Shown here in pieces: positions 44,436 through 52,783 of a stretch of 64,000 nucleotides of DNA. The notes below the pieces were generated by a model that had not been told where the DNA came from, ran no database searches, and worked only from the letters and a program-made list of their open reading frames with translations. The position numbers were made by a program, and so were the translations under genes. The stretch's first letter is position 1, and every line of letters starts with the position of its first letter. This DNA comes from Rhizobiaceae bacterium MnEN-MB40S (lineage in GTDB: Bacteria > Pseudomonadota > Alphaproteobacteria > Rhizobiales > Rhizobiaceae), in the NCBI GenBank assembly GCA_024343425.1, contig BRLC01000014.1:124001-188000 (forward strand), read 5' to 3'.

Positions 44436-46346
44436 ATGTCCAGGCCTTCGCCAGGCGCCAGGGTATCGCTTGTCTCGCTGCCGTTTTCGTCGCTACAGCA
44501 TCCCAGTCTGGGGCTTAGCCTTCTGGCGACGCGTTTGCGGGAAGACGGCTACAACTGCGGTATTGAGTATTTCAGCTTCGATTTCGCCAAAACGATTGGC
44601 CTCGACAGCTATGCTCTTCTGACCGACGAGAAATTCTACCAGTCTTTCCTTGGCGAGTGGATATTCTCGTCGCTCGTCTTTCCGCGGTCGGACGAATCGG
44701 ACTTCGCCTATTTCAACGACGTCCTGTCGCACTATGCCGGATCACTCGAATATCTTGTCCTGATGGGCGACGCGATCCGGGCGCGTCAGGCGGCAAGCGA
44801 CTTCATCGACCGGTGCGTCGACCGGATCGCAAGCCAGAACCCGGCGATCATCGGAATCTCGACCTCCTTTCAGCAGACAGCCGCATCGCTGGCCTTCGCG
44901 CGCCGGATCAGAAGCATGTTGAAAGATTGCTGGCTTGTCTTCGGCGGCGCCAATTGCGAGAGCGAACTCGGGCGCAATCTTCTCAGGAACCACCCGGAAA
45001 TCGATGCCGTCTGCCTCGGTGAGGGAGACGAGGCGTTTCCGGAACTCGTACGGCGGATTTTTTCCGAAGAACCATTCGTCGAACTTGACGGCGTCGTAAC
45101 GCGCCAAGACGCGCCTGACGCGTCGCTGTCGCAGCCGCGACTCGTCACCGATCTCGATACGTTGCCTATCCCTGATTTTTCGGATTTCTACGAACAGCAC
45201 GGTCAAATCAGCGAACTCCGCGAGATCAGCCCTGCCGTTCCCACGGTCGAGACCTCACGCGGCTGCTGGTGGGGAGCAAAACACCATTGCACCTTCTGCG
45301 GCCTCAACGGACTTTCCATGGCGTTCAGGAGAAAATCCGCCGATCGTGTGTTTCACGAGTTCAATTTCCTCGCCGACCGATACGGACCGGATTTCGTGGT
45401 TGTCGACAATATTCTCGACCACCGGTTCTTCGACGAACTGCTGCCGCGGTTCGCGGAGGACGATCGCGAGTTTCTCATGCATTTCGAGGTAAAGGCCAAT
45501 CTCACCTGGGATCAGGTCAGCGCCTTGTCACGAACCGGCATCCGCAAAATCCAGCCGGGGATCGAAAGCCTGAGCACGGATGTGCTGAAATCGATGCGCA
45601 AGGGCACGACCCGGATCCGCAATATCCAGATACTGAAACTCTGCGCCGAGGCCGGGGTCTATGTCGACTGGAGCCATCTCTACGGCTTCCCCGGAGAAAG
45701 AGCAGAGCATTACGCGGCGATTGTCGACGTCATTCCGCATCTGAGACACCTGCAGGCCCCTGCCGGCTGCAACAGGGTGCGCGCAGACCGCTTCAGCCCG
45801 TATTTCAATGATCCTGAAGCATTCGGCATCGAAATCCGACCAAACAGCGCCTACCCCTATATTTATTCAGGAGATGGCGTTTGCGTCGACGATTACGCCT
45901 ACCACTACGACATCGTGAACCCGATCCAGGACGCAGCCCTTGATCAGGCGGTCGGAGCGATGAAGACAGCGATCGCCGATTGGCAATCCGAACAGGAAAC
46001 CAGCCTGCTATACTTCGCCGACGAAACGCAATCCCGCGTCATTGACGAAAGGCGCGGCGATGTAGTGGTTCACGCGCTTGACCCGCTTGAAACCGCGATC
46101 CTCGCCGCCTGTCCCAGCATCAGCTCATTCGAGAAGATCGCCAAATCCGCCAACGTGAACATGGATGATGAGGACTATCGCAATGCGGTCGCATCGCTTT
46201 CCGACCGGGGCCTGCTGATCGTGGAAGGCAATGCTGTCCTGTGCCTCGTATTGCGCACGCCGGGCTTCAGGACGGCGCCGAACTGGGACGAAATCAGGAC
46301 GCGGTCCGTCACCCCCTACTCGGCCTTTGCCGAGGCGCATTCCTGA
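44436..46346 (+). CDS. Cobalamin-binding radical SAM protein of the RiPP maturation type
   Basis: The 636-residue enzyme has an N-terminal B12-binding-like Rossmann domain (about residues 8-230: PSLGLSLLATRLREDGYNC, IIGISTSFQQTAAS, CLGEGDEAFPELV). A radical SAM domain with an unusual CX7CX2C cluster motif follows (cysteines 277, 285 and 288 in RGCWWGAKHHCTFCG). FVVVDNILDHRFF, KIQPGIESLSTDVLKSMRKG and HLYGFPGE come next, then a C-terminal domain of about 170 residues. This cluster spacing and the GCWWG sequence are hallmarks of ribosomal peptide maturation radical SAM protein 1. B12 radical SAM enzymes usually methylate unactivated carbon or phosphorus; its target is presumably the peptide encoded just upstream. 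Confidence 0.88.
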   Translation: MSRPSPGARVSLVSLPFSSLQHPSLGLSLLATRLREDGYNCGIEYFSFDFAKTIGLDSYALLTDEKFYQSFLGEWIFSSLVFPRSDESDFAYFNDVLSHYAGSLEYLVLMGDAIRARQAASDFIDRCVDRIASQNPAIIGISTSFQQTAASLAFARRIRSMLKDCWLVFGGANCESELGRNLLRNHPEIDAVCLGEGDEAFPELVRRIFSEEPFVELDGVVTRQDAPDASLSQPRLVTDLDTLPIPDFSDFYEQHGQISELREISPAVPTVETSRGCWWGAKHHCTFCGLNGLSMAFRRKSADRVFHEFNFLADRYGPDFVVVDNILDHRFFDELLPRFAEDDREFLMHFEVKANLTWDQVSALSRTGIRKIQPGIESLSTDVLKSMRKGTTRIRNIQILKLCAEAGVYVDWSHLYGFPGERAEHYAAIVDVIPHLRHLQAPAGCNRVRADRFSPYFNDPEAFGIEIRPNSAYPYIYSGDGVCVDDYAYHYDIVNPIQDAALDQAVGAMKTAIADWQSEQETSLLYFADETQSRVIDERRGDVVVHALDPLETAILAACPSISSFEKIAKSANVNMDDEDYRNAVASLSDRGLLIVEGNAVLCLVLRTPGFRTAPNWDEIRTRSVTPYSAFAEAHS

Positions 46347-46355
46347 TCCCATGAA

Positions 46356-46377
46356 AAAGGGGGCCGAAGCCCCCTTT
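46356..46377. terminator. Bidirectional intrinsic terminator
   Basis: AAAGGGGGC pairs perfectly with GCCCCCTTT across a CGAA tetraloop, between the convergent radical SAM (stop 46346) and ABC binding-protein (stop 46405) genes. Short A and T tracts on the two sides allow it to end transcription from both directions. Confidence 0.85.
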
Positions 46378-46404
46378 GACAACAATCAAGAAAAACGGTC
46401 TGGC

Positions 46405-47388
46405 TTACATGCCGCCGGTGATCTTGTCCGTATAGGCGCCTTCCGGCTTCTTGGTGATCACAGGATCGGAACCGCCTGACAGCAGCGAGTTGACCGTGCG
46501 CTCATAGTCAGCAGGATCAAGCGAACCATCGGAACCGGCGGTCAGCTTGGCGATTTCGCCCATCATCCGCTTCTGGTGCTTTTCGGTCTGGGCGCCGGTC
46601 TCGTCGAATTCGAGAACGATTTCGGCGGCTTCGTCCGGATGCTCCTCGGCGTATTTCCAGCCTTTCATCGAAGCATCGACAAAACGCTTGAACATGTCGA
46701 CCTTCGCCGCGTCGTCGAGATCGGCTTCCATGACGTAGAGGCCGTCTTCCAGCGTCGCCACGCCCTGATCCTCGTATTTGAAGGTGATCAGGTCTTCAGG
46801 AGCGATGCCGGCGTCGATGACCTGCCAGTACTCGTTGTAGGTCATGGTCGAGATGCAGTCGGCCTGCTTCTGCAGCAGCGGATCAACGTTGAAGCCCTGC
46901 TTCAGGACCGTCACGCCGCCATCGGAACCGTCGGTCGGAATACCAAGCTGGCTCATCCAGGAGAGGAACGGATATTCGTTGCCGAAGAACCAGACGCCGA
47001 GCGTACGGCCCGGAAAGTCTTCCGGCGACTCGATGCCGGTTTCCTTCAGGCAGGTCAGCATCATGCCTGACTTCTTGAAAGGCTGGGCGATGTTGACGAG
47101 CGGAACACCCTTTTCGCGCGATGCGAGAGCAGACGGCATCCAGTCGACGATAACATCGGCGCCGCCGCCGGCGATCACCTGGGCAGGCGCAATGTCCGGA
47201 CCGCCCGGCTTGATCGTGACGTTAAGGTCGGCTTCGTCATAATAGCCCTTCTCCTTGGCGACGTAGTAGCCTGCGAATTGCGCCTGCGTCACCCATTTCA
47301 GCTGCAGGGTCAGATCGTCCGCGGCGAGCGCCGATCCGGCGGCAAGGCTCATGGCGAGCCCCATTGTGGTTGAAATCAGTTTTTTCAT
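46405..47388 (-). CDS. NMT1/THI5-like ABC transporter substrate-binding protein
   Basis: The 327-residue precursor has a signal peptide (STTMGLAMSLAAGSALA) and a mature NMT1-type domain: LTLQLKWVTQAQFAGYYVAKEKG, YYDEADLNVTIKPGGPDIAP, GADVIVDWMPSALA and CISTMTYNEYWQ. NMT1 proteins bind pyrimidine-like rings. It is the last gene of an operon that also encodes dihydropyrimidinase and a beta-ureidopropionase-type enzyme, so the ligand is probably a pyrimidine, hydantoin or related ureide. AGGAG precedes the ATG by about 10 bases. Confidence 0.9.
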   Translation of the reverse strand: MKKLISTTMGLAMSLAAGSALAADDLTLQLKWVTQAQFAGYYVAKEKGYYDEADLNVTIKPGGPDIAPAQVIAGGGADVIVDWMPSALASREKGVPLVNIAQPFKKSGMMLTCLKETGIESPEDFPGRTLGVWFFGNEYPFLSWMSQLGIPTDGSDGGVTVLKQGFNVDPLLQKQADCISTMTYNEYWQVIDAGIAPEDLITFKYEDQGVATLEDGLYVMEADLDDAAKVDMFKRFVDASMKGWKYAEEHPDEAAEIVLEFDETGAQTEKHQKRMMGEIAKLTAGSDGSLDPADYERTVNSLLSGGSDPVITKKPEGAYTDKITGGM

Positions 47389-47414
47389 TTTCTCAGTTCT
47401 CCTTTGGTGGTTTC

Positions 47415-48275
47415 TCAGTTTCTGTAGGACGGGTGCCAGAAGGTCACAGCCCTCTCGAGCAGCGCGATGAGCCCGTATGAGAGGGAACCGGCAAGAGCCG
47501 CTACAAAAATCTCCGCCCAGACCATGTCGATGTTCATCCGGCCGACTTCGGTCGAAATGCGGAATCCCATACCGACAATCGGGGTTCCGAAAAACTCGGC
47601 CACGATCGCTCCGATCAGCGCCAGGGTCGAGTTGATCTTGAGGGCATTAAATATAAAAGGCATTGCTGCTGGCAAGCGCAATTTCAACAGTGTTTGCCAG
47701 TAGTTGGCTGCGTAGGTCCGCATGAGGTCGCGCTCCATGGCGTTGCTTGCCTCAAGCCCGGCGACGGTATTCACCAACATCGGAAAGAAGGTCATGACGA
47801 CGACAACGGCGGCTTTCGACGGCCAGTCGAACCCGAACCACATGACCATGATCGGCGCAATGCCGACGATCGGCAGCGCTGCGACAAGATTGCCCACGGG
47901 CAAGAGACCCTTGCGCAGGAATGGCACCCTGTCGACGATGATCGCCGTGGCGAAGCCGAAACCGCACCCCATGACGTAACCGGCAAGCACCGCTTTCAGG
48001 AAGGTCTGGTAGAAATCGGCCCACAATATATCGGTGGACGCAGTGATCCTCGCCCAGATGACCGACGGCGCAGGCAGAAGCACGCCGGGTATCTCGAACC
48101 CCTTGGCGAGGCCTTCCCAGATGACGATCAGCGTCACGCCGAAAAGAAGCGGTATCAGCAGGTTGACGGCGCGCGCGGCAATCACATTCTTGGGAGAAAG
48201 CTCCGCCAGTCTCGTATTGATGAACCAGGCGACCATCCAGAAGAGCGCTACGCTGATGATGACGGAATAGTTCAT
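47415..48275 (-). CDS. ABC transporter permease (second of two)
   Basis: The 286-residue permease of the SsuC/TauC type has about six or seven helices and an EAA loop (MRTYAANYWQTLLKLRLPAAMPFIFNALK). The ATG at 48275 overlaps the stop of the first permease (ATGA), so the longer reading is rejected. With the preceding permease it probably forms a heterodimeric channel for the pyrimidine-type importer. Confidence 0.91.
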   Translation of the reverse strand: MNYSVIISVALFWMVAWFINTRLAELSPKNVIAARAVNLLIPLLFGVTLIVIWEGLAKGFEIPGVLLPAPSVIWARITASTDILWADFYQTFLKAVLAGYVMGCGFGFATAIIVDRVPFLRKGLLPVGNLVAALPIVGIAPIMVMWFGFDWPSKAAVVVVMTFFPMLVNTVAGLEASNAMERDLMRTYAANYWQTLLKLRLPAAMPFIFNALKINSTLALIGAIVAEFFGTPIVGMGFRISTEVGRMNIDMVWAEIFVAALAGSLSYGLIALLERAVTFWHPSYRN

Positions 48276-49168
48276 CGCGCCATACCCATATTGCGCATGA
48301 CGATCCGCGAGACGATGTCGACAGCCCACACCAGAATGGCGGCGAGCACAGCGGCGCCGATAAGCGCGGTCCAGATCTGAATCGTCTGACCGTAATAGGA
48401 GCCGGTCAGCAGCCGCGCGCCGAGCCCTGCGACGGCGCCTGTCGGCAATTCGCCGACAATGGCGCCGACCAGGCTGATTGCGACCGCTATTTTCATGGAC
48501 GTAAACAGGAAGGGCACCGCAGAAGGCCAGCGCAGCTTGAAGAAGACTTGCGCCTGTGTCGCGTTGTAGGTGCGCATCAGATCCATGTGCATCGTATCAG
48601 GCGAACGCAGCCCCTTCACCATTCCCACCGCCACGGGAAAGAAAGACAGATAGGTCGAGATCATCGCCTTCGGCAACAACCCCGAAATGCCGATCGCATT
48701 GAGGACGACAATAATCATCGGCGCGATGGCGAGGATGGGCACTGTCTGGCTTGTGATGATCCATGGCATCAGGCTCTTGTCGAGAACCCTGGAATGAACG
48801 ATTGCAACGGCAAGCCCGATGCCCAGCAGCGTGCCCATCAAGAACCCGAGCAAGGTGGACGATAGCGTCACCCAGCCATGATAGACGAGGCTGCGCTTCG
48901 AGGTAATCTTCTTGTTGACCGTCGTGTCCCACAGTTCCGTGGCGACCTGGTGAGGCGCGGGAAGCACAGGTCGCTCCTGGGCCATGGTCTTCGCGACCAG
49001 ATCGCGAGTCGAGATTTCCGTGCCCGCGCGCGCCGCCTGATCAAGCTCGAACTTCGAGTTCAACAGCACTGCGAAACCGTACCAGAGCATCAGGATGACC
49101 AGCACGACGACGCCGATCGGCAGAACCCGATCCAGGAAAAAGCCCGACACCCCTTGCCTTTCCGTCAT
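48272..49168 (-). CDS. ABC transporter permease (first of two)
   Basis: The 298-residue permease has an N-terminal anchor helix, a soluble stretch of about 60 residues (residues 38-95), and then the TauC-type membrane domain with TSQTVPILAIAPMIIV and the EAA loop MRTYNATQAQVFFKLRWPSAVPF. It is related to, but distinct from, the next permease. Its start overlaps the ATPase stop by one base (TGATG), which indicates coupled translation. Confidence 0.91.
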   Translation of the reverse strand: MTERQGVSGFFLDRVLPIGVVVLVILMLWYGFAVLLNSKFELDQAARAGTEISTRDLVAKTMAQERPVLPAPHQVATELWDTTVNKKITSKRSLVYHGWVTLSSTLLGFLMGTLLGIGLAVAIVHSRVLDKSLMPWIITSQTVPILAIAPMIIVVLNAIGISGLLPKAMISTYLSFFPVAVGMVKGLRSPDTMHMDLMRTYNATQAQVFFKLRWPSAVPFLFTSMKIAVAISLVGAIVGELPTGAVAGLGARLLTGSYYGQTIQIWTALIGAAVLAAILVWAVDIVSRIVMRNMGMAR

Positions 49169-49965
49169 CAGCTTTCCGCCGGCTCCCGATCATCATAGGA
49201 GTGCCCCAGCCGCAGCCCTTCGCGCACACGATGGGCGATTTCCAGGAATTTCGGCGTTTCGCGAATCTCGAGCGGCCGGTCAACGCCGAGATCGCAATCG
49301 ATGATCTCGTGAATACGTCCCGGTCGTGGGCTCATGACCACGATTTTCGTGGACAGAAACACAGCCTCGGGGATCGAGTGCGTGACGAAGACGACAGTCT
49401 TTTTTGTCTGTGCCCAAAGCTTGAGGAGCTGTTCGTTGAGATGGTCGCGCACGATCTCGTCCAGCGCGCCGAAAGGCTCGTCCATCAGCAGCATGTCGGG
49501 ATCGAAGGACAGCGCGCGAGCAATCGACGCCCGCTGCTGCATGCCGCCTGAAAGCTGCCACGGGAACTTCTTCTCGAAACCGGACAGGTTCACCAGTTCG
49601 AGATTGCGTTCGATACGCGCTTTTCGTTCGGACCTTGCAACGCCCATGACTTCCAGCGGCAAGGAGATATTGCCGCTGATTGTGCGCCAGGGATAGAGAG
49701 CGGCCGCCTGAAACACATATCCATAGGCGCGTGCAAGACGCGCTTCCTCAGGCGTAACGCCATTGACCAGAATCGTGCCGCCTGTCGGCTGTTCAAGATC
49801 GGCGATGACCCTGAGCAAGGTCGTCTTGCCGCAGCCGGAAGGTCCGATCAACGAGACGAACTCGCCATTGTCGATCGTCAAATCAATGTTGGAGAGCGCA
49901 TGGACCGGCCCGTCATTCGTTTCGAATGTCAGGTTCAGCCCCTTCGCTTCGATCACCGCGTTCAT
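49168..49965 (-). CDS. ABC transporter ATPase
   Basis: The 265-residue subunit has Walker A GPSGCGKTT, Q-loop YVFQAAALYPWRT, signature LSGGMQQRASIARALS, Walker B MLLMDEPFGALDE and the switch histidine VTHSIPEAV. I use the ATG at 49965, since AGGA then sits 8 bases upstream; the ATG at 49974 would directly abut it. It drives the importer formed by the two permeases and the NMT1-type binding protein. Confidence 0.93.
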   Translation of the reverse strand: MNAVIEAKGLNLTFETNDGPVHALSNIDLTIDNGEFVSLIGPSGCGKTTLLRVIADLEQPTGGTILVNGVTPEEARLARAYGYVFQAAALYPWRTISGNISLPLEVMGVARSERKARIERNLELVNLSGFEKKFPWQLSGGMQQRASIARALSFDPDMLLMDEPFGALDEIVRDHLNEQLLKLWAQTKKTVVFVTHSIPEAVFLSTKIVVMSPRPGRIHEIIDCDLGVDRPLEIRETPKFLEIAHRVREGLRLGHSYDDREPAES

Positions 49966-50001
49966 AAACGCCATCCTGCAGCGATATCAGCCTGCATGCA
50001 A

Positions 50002-51456
50002 TCAGACCCCGCTCGGAGGAATGCCGGTCCGCTCGACCGGACGCGGCGCAACCAGTTCCTTCCAGGTCGACAGCGCCTTGTTGACGGCCTGGAAAGGCTC
50101 GCGCTTCACGAATTTGCCGTGACCTTCCTCGGTGCGGACCTCGCCGTCATATACTGCGACTTTACCGCGCGTCAGCGTAAAGCGCGGCAGTCCCTTGACA
50201 TGCTTGCCTTCAAAGACGTTGTAGTCGATCGCCGACTGCTGGCTTCCAGCGGATATCGTCTTTTCCTTGTTCGGATCCAGGACCACGATATCCGCGTCGG
50301 CGCCGACCATGATCGCGCCCTTCTGCGGGTACATGTTGAGGATCTTGGCGATATTGGTCGATGTGACGGCGACGAACTCGTTCGGCGTCAGCCGCCCGGT
50401 GTTGACGCCGTAGGTCCATAGCATCGGAAGACGATCCTCGAGGCCGCCGGTTCCGTTCGGGATCTTCGTAAAATCTCCGACGCCGTACCGCTTCTGATCC
50501 GTGGTGAAGGCGCAATGGTCTGTCGCCACGACCTGCAGGGAACCGGCCTGCAGACCGGCCCACAGCGAATCCTGGTGTTTCTTGTTGCGGAAAGGCGGGC
50601 TCATCACCCGGCGGGCGGAGTGATCCCAGTCCTTGTCGAAATACTCGCTCTCGTCGAGCGTAAGATGCTGGATCAGCGGCTCGCCATAGACGCGAATGCC
50701 ATTCTGGCGGGCGCGCCGGATCGCCTCGTGCGACTGTTCGCAGGACGTGTGCACGATATAGACGGGAACGCCGGCCATATCAGCGATCATGATGGCGCGG
50801 TTGGTGGCCTCGCCTTCGACTTCCGCCGGACGCGAATAGGCGTGGCCTTCCGGTCCGTTATTTCCTTCTGCCAGCAGTTTCTGCTGCATGGTGGCGACGA
50901 CATCGCCGTTTTCCGCATGGACAAGCGGCAGGGCGCCAAGTTCGGCGCATCGCGAGAACGACGCGAACATCTCATCGTCATTGACCATCAACGCGCCCTT
51001 GTAGGCCATGAAATGCTTGAACGTGTTGATGCCCTTGTCCCGGACGACGGCCTCCATCTCGTTGAAGACCTGTTCGCCCCACCAGGTGATCGCCATGTGG
51101 AAGGAATAGTCGCAATTTGCGCGCTGCGACTTGTTGTCCCAACGGGTGATCGCTTCGAGCAGAGACTGGCCGGGATCGGGCAGGCAGAAATCGACGACCA
51201 TGGTCGTTCCCCCCGCCAAGGCGGCGCGTGTTCCACTCTCGAAATCGTCGGATGAATAGGTCCCCATGAAGGGCATTTCGAGATGCACATGCGGGTCGAT
51301 GCCTCCCGGCATCACGTAGCAGCCCGACGCGTCGAGGGTTTCGTCACCGCTCAGGTCCGGTCCGATTTCGACAATCTTGCCGCCTTCGATCTTGACGTCG
51401 GATTTGTACGTCAGATCGGCGGTGACTATCGTCCCGTTCTTGATGACTGTACTCAT
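50002..51456 (-). CDS. hydA: Dihydropyrimidinase / D-hydantoinase
   Basis: The 484-residue amidohydrolase has a binuclear zinc site: HxH in PGGIDPHVHLEMPF, the carboxylated lysine in FKHFMAYKGAL, histidines in LVHAENGD and IVHTSCEQSHEA, and the aspartate in ATDHCAFTTDQK. The stereochemistry loop and tail (VVLDPNKEKTISAGSQQSAID) match dihydropyrimidinases. It opens dihydrouracil or dihydrothymine to the N-carbamoyl beta-amino acid. The ATG at 51456 follows AGGATCATCC. It is the third enzyme gene of the RutR-linked operon. Confidence 0.95.
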   Translation of the reverse strand: MSTVIKNGTIVTADLTYKSDVKIEGGKIVEIGPDLSGDETLDASGCYVMPGGIDPHVHLEMPFMGTYSSDDFESGTRAALAGGTTMVVDFCLPDPGQSLLEAITRWDNKSQRANCDYSFHMAITWWGEQVFNEMEAVVRDKGINTFKHFMAYKGALMVNDDEMFASFSRCAELGALPLVHAENGDVVATMQQKLLAEGNNGPEGHAYSRPAEVEGEATNRAIMIADMAGVPVYIVHTSCEQSHEAIRRARQNGIRVYGEPLIQHLTLDESEYFDKDWDHSARRVMSPPFRNKKHQDSLWAGLQAGSLQVVATDHCAFTTDQKRYGVGDFTKIPNGTGGLEDRLPMLWTYGVNTGRLTPNEFVAVTSTNIAKILNMYPQKGAIMVGADADIVVLDPNKEKTISAGSQQSAIDYNVFEGKHVKGLPRFTLTRGKVAVYDGEVRTEEGHGKFVKREPFQAVNKALSTWKELVAPRPVERTGIPPSGV

Positions 51457-51513
51457 GATGGATGATCCTTGTCTGGTAATCTGTTGTGTTCGCAAAAATG
51501 AGCGCCGCGACGC

Positions 51514-52761
51514 CTACTCCACGATTTCGGCGGTTTCGACAACGGCGTGGAACAGCACGTCGGTTCCGGCCCGCGCCCATTCGGGTGAGATTTCCTCGTC
51601 CTCGTTGTGGCTGAGACCGTCGACACAGGGGCACATGACCATGGAGGTCGGCGCGACGCGATTGATCCAGCAGGCGTCATGCCCGGCGCCCGAAACAATA
51701 TCCCTGTGGGAATATCCCAGTCGCTCCGCCGCGTCTCTGACCGCCTTGACGCAGTTTTCGTCAAAGGTCACCGGATCGAAATGGCCGGTGGCCTCGATTT
51801 CGATTTCCAGGCCCAAATCCTTCGCGATGGCCGGCGCTTCAGCCTCAAGCCGCGCCTTCATTCCATCGAGAATTTCCAGATCAGGCGATCGGAAGTCGAT
51901 GGTGAAAACCACCTTGCCCGGGATGACGTTGCGCGAATTGGGAAAGACGTCGCAATGACCGATCGCGCCGACAGCGTTCGGTTGATAGCTCATCGCGATC
52001 TCGTGCACGAGTTCGGTGATGCGCGCCATGCCGAGCCCGGCGTTGCGCCGCATCGGCATCGGCGTCGAGCCGGTATGCGCGTCCTTGCCTGTCAGCGTCA
52101 CCTGCAGCCACCACAAACCCTGGCCATGCGTGACAACCCCGATATCCTTGTTCTCGGCTTCGAGGATAGGCCCCTGTTCGATATGCAGTTCAAAGAAAGC
52201 GTGCATCTTGCGGGCGCCGGTCTCTTCCTCGCCGAGCCAGCCGATGCGTTTCAGTTCGTCGCCGAAATTCTTGCCTTCGTGATCCTGGCGGGCGTAGGCC
52301 CAGTCCTGTTCATGCATGCCGGCGAATACGCCGGAGGCAAGCATCGCAGGCGCAAAGCGCGTGCCTTCCTCGTTCGTCCAGTTGGTGACGACGATCGGAT
52401 GCTTCGTCTTGATGTTGAGGTCATTGAGGGTCCGGACGACTTCCAGCGCTCCGAGAACGCCCAGAACGCCGTCATACTTGCCGCCTGTCGGCTGGGTGTC
52501 GAGATGACTTCCGACATAGACCGGAAGCGCGTCGGGATCGGCGCCCTCGCGGCGGAAGAACATCGTGCCCATCTGGTCGACGCCCATGGTCATGCCGGCG
52601 TCCTCGCACCATTTCTGGAACAGCTTGCGGCCTTCGGCGTCTTCGTCGGTCAGCGTCTGGCGGTTGTTGCCGCCACGCACGCCCGGACCGATTTTCGCCA
52701 TTTCCATAAGAGAATCCCAGAGACGGTCTCCGTCGATTCTCATATTGCTCGTCAATGTCAT
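51514..52761 (-). CDS. M20 family amidase, N-carbamoyl-beta-alanine amidohydrolase (beta-ureidopropionase) type
   Basis: The 415-residue metalloamidase of the HyuC/AllC group has metal and catalytic residues in VGSHLDTQPTGGKYDGVLGVL, NWTNEEGTRFAPA, FFELHIEQGPILEA, SGAGHDACW and the terminal DGLSHNEDEEI. The ATG at 52761 has AGGAG 7 bases upstream. It releases ammonia and CO2 from the N-carbamoyl beta-amino acid made by the next enzyme gene. Allantoate or N-carbamoyl alpha-amino acids are alternatives, but the neighbouring beta-alanine-type aminotransferase favours beta-ureidopropionate. Confidence 0.92.
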   Translation of the reverse strand: MTLTSNMRIDGDRLWDSLMEMAKIGPGVRGGNNRQTLTDEDAEGRKLFQKWCEDAGMTMGVDQMGTMFFRREGADPDALPVYVGSHLDTQPTGGKYDGVLGVLGALEVVRTLNDLNIKTKHPIVVTNWTNEEGTRFAPAMLASGVFAGMHEQDWAYARQDHEGKNFGDELKRIGWLGEEETGARKMHAFFELHIEQGPILEAENKDIGVVTHGQGLWWLQVTLTGKDAHTGSTPMPMRRNAGLGMARITELVHEIAMSYQPNAVGAIGHCDVFPNSRNVIPGKVVFTIDFRSPDLEILDGMKARLEAEAPAIAKDLGLEIEIEATGHFDPVTFDENCVKAVRDAAERLGYSHRDIVSGAGHDACWINRVAPTSMVMCPCVDGLSHNEDEEISPEWARAGTDVLFHAVVETAEIVE

Positions 52762-52783
52762 GGAGCGTCTCCTGGATGTTCTT

